Source of the DNA: JAIMBK01 sp040755975
Lineage (GTDB): Bacteria; Bacillota; Desulfotomaculia; Desulfotomaculales; Nap2-2B
NCBI GenBank assembly: GCA_040755975.1
Contig: JBFLZY010000132.1
Coordinates: forward strand, 1-5,490
Reading direction: 5' to 3'
Length of the DNA: 5,490 nucleotides
The notes under the pieces were generated by a model, which did not search any database, was not told the DNA's origin, and saw only the letters and a program-made list of their open reading frames with translations. Position 1 is the stretch's first letter; the number at the start of each line of letters is the position of its first letter. Of this stretch, positions 4,988-5,490 are shown piece by piece. The position numbers and the translations under genes were made by a program.

Positions 4988-5490
4988 TTAGTTTTCCCCA
5001 TCTTCCGCGCCGGCCGCCGCCTCTTCCGGAAGGATTTCCTCCGGCATGGCCACCGTGATTTCCGGCCTTTCCCCGTAAAGATACTGAAGGTCCAGATACT
5101 CTACGACGGCCCGGATCACCGTGCGCAGCGGCCGGTCTGCAGTCAGGTTCCCGGTGATCTGGTCGAGATCGTCCGGCGCCGGCCAGCTGTAGGCCCGCGC
5201 GTGGTAATCGCGGACGGCCTGCAGCAGGCGCCGGGTGTCAAAGGTGGAAAGGGTGTCCAAAAAGAGGTTATCCCGTAAAAAGTGGCCGAAGACCTCCCGC
5301 ACCGTGGGGATCTCGTACTCCCTTCCCTTGGCGGCCAACTTCTGCGGCACCACCTCGAAATCGCTGTTTTTCTGCTTCCAGATCAGCTCCGACCAGAGGT
5401 TGGCGGAAGCCGCAAAAACGGTGTAGGCGGCCGTCAGCCCGTAGGAAGGCGACATAAAGCGGGCCGCGTTTAAATAGGCGTTGGCGCGGG
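4988..5490 (-). CDS. Probable AAA+ ATPase, C-terminal part (BrxC/BrxD, DUF2791-like), 5' truncated by window edge
   Basis: The frame is open from the window edge to a TAA at 4990-4988, giving about 166 residues. The ATG at 5455 is probably internal, because the frame continues upstream through coding-like residues (ANAYLNAARF). No nucleotide-binding motif is visible; it would lie off the window. The assignment rests on the tail. TVFAASANLWSEL looks like the sensor-1 strand region of an AAA+ or STAND ATPase. Next come IPTVREVFGHFL and the helix TRRLLQAVRDYHARAYSW, which resembles the conserved I-x-x-x-H-x-x-A-Y-x-W helix of DUF2791 ATPases. PLRTVIRAVVEYLDLQ then matches their winged-helix segment. 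The final 20 residues are acidic. These ATPases occur in BREX and related defence loci. The coding call is secure; the family call is moderate, and another Cdc6-like ATPase is possible. The helicase gene starts 15 bp downstream. Confidence 0.8.
   Translation of the reverse strand, partial: RANAYLNAARFMSPSYGLTAAYTVFAASANLWSELIWKQKNSDFEVVPQKLAAKGREYEIPTVREVFGHFLRDNLFLDTLSTFDTRRLLQAVRDYHARAYSWPAPDDLDQITGNLTADRPLRTVIRAVVEYLDLQYLYGERPEITVAMPEEILPEEAAAGAEDGEN

Noticed and set aside
4271..5278. 335-codon plus-strand open frame across the ATPase-helicase junction
   Set aside because: It runs antisense through two well-supported genes, has biased composition and no ordered motifs. It is a shadow of the coding strand.

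Overview
The window is a G+C-rich stretch of bacterial chromosome. The acetoacetyl-CoA ligase tail, the Shine-Dalgarno sites and the style of the small membrane proteins suggest an anaerobic Clostridia-type Firmicute (Peptococcaceae/Desulfotomaculum-Pelotomaculum-like). This is an inference from style; no rRNA or other phylogenetic marker is present.

Left part (1-916): the C-terminus of an acetoacetyl-CoA synthetase ends at 269. It converges on a small conserved-looking gene of unknown function on the minus strand (412-741). The gap between them holds two GC-rich inverted-repeat structures that could end transcription. A 175-bp divergent spacer follows (742-916).

Middle part (917-1894): a small three-helix membrane protein (917-1252) is followed by about 640 bp with no intact gene. 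Two coding relics are readable there. One is the C-terminus of an AMP-forming acyl-CoA synthetase on the plus strand (1260-1490). The other is a cysteine-rich protein tail on the minus strand (1516-1758), with an in-frame amber codon before it. A TTGACA box and an 11-bp direct repeat spaced 21 bp apart lie ahead of the next gene.

Right part (1895-5490): a four-helix membrane protein (1895-2470) runs 93 bp into the 3' end of a large minus-strand gene. That gene encodes an 864-residue UPF1-like SF1 helicase with a PLD-like domain that appears to have lost its HxK residues and two C-terminal zinc-binding regions (2378-4972). Only 15 bp upstream of it lies the 3' part of another minus-strand gene (4988 to the window edge), probably the C-terminal part of an AAA+ ATPase related to BrxC/BrxD (DUF2791). 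The two almost certainly form one operon. A helicase beside such an ATPase resembles predicted defence or Ter-type stress modules, and this is the most promising part of the window, but the rest of the operon lies beyond its right edge.
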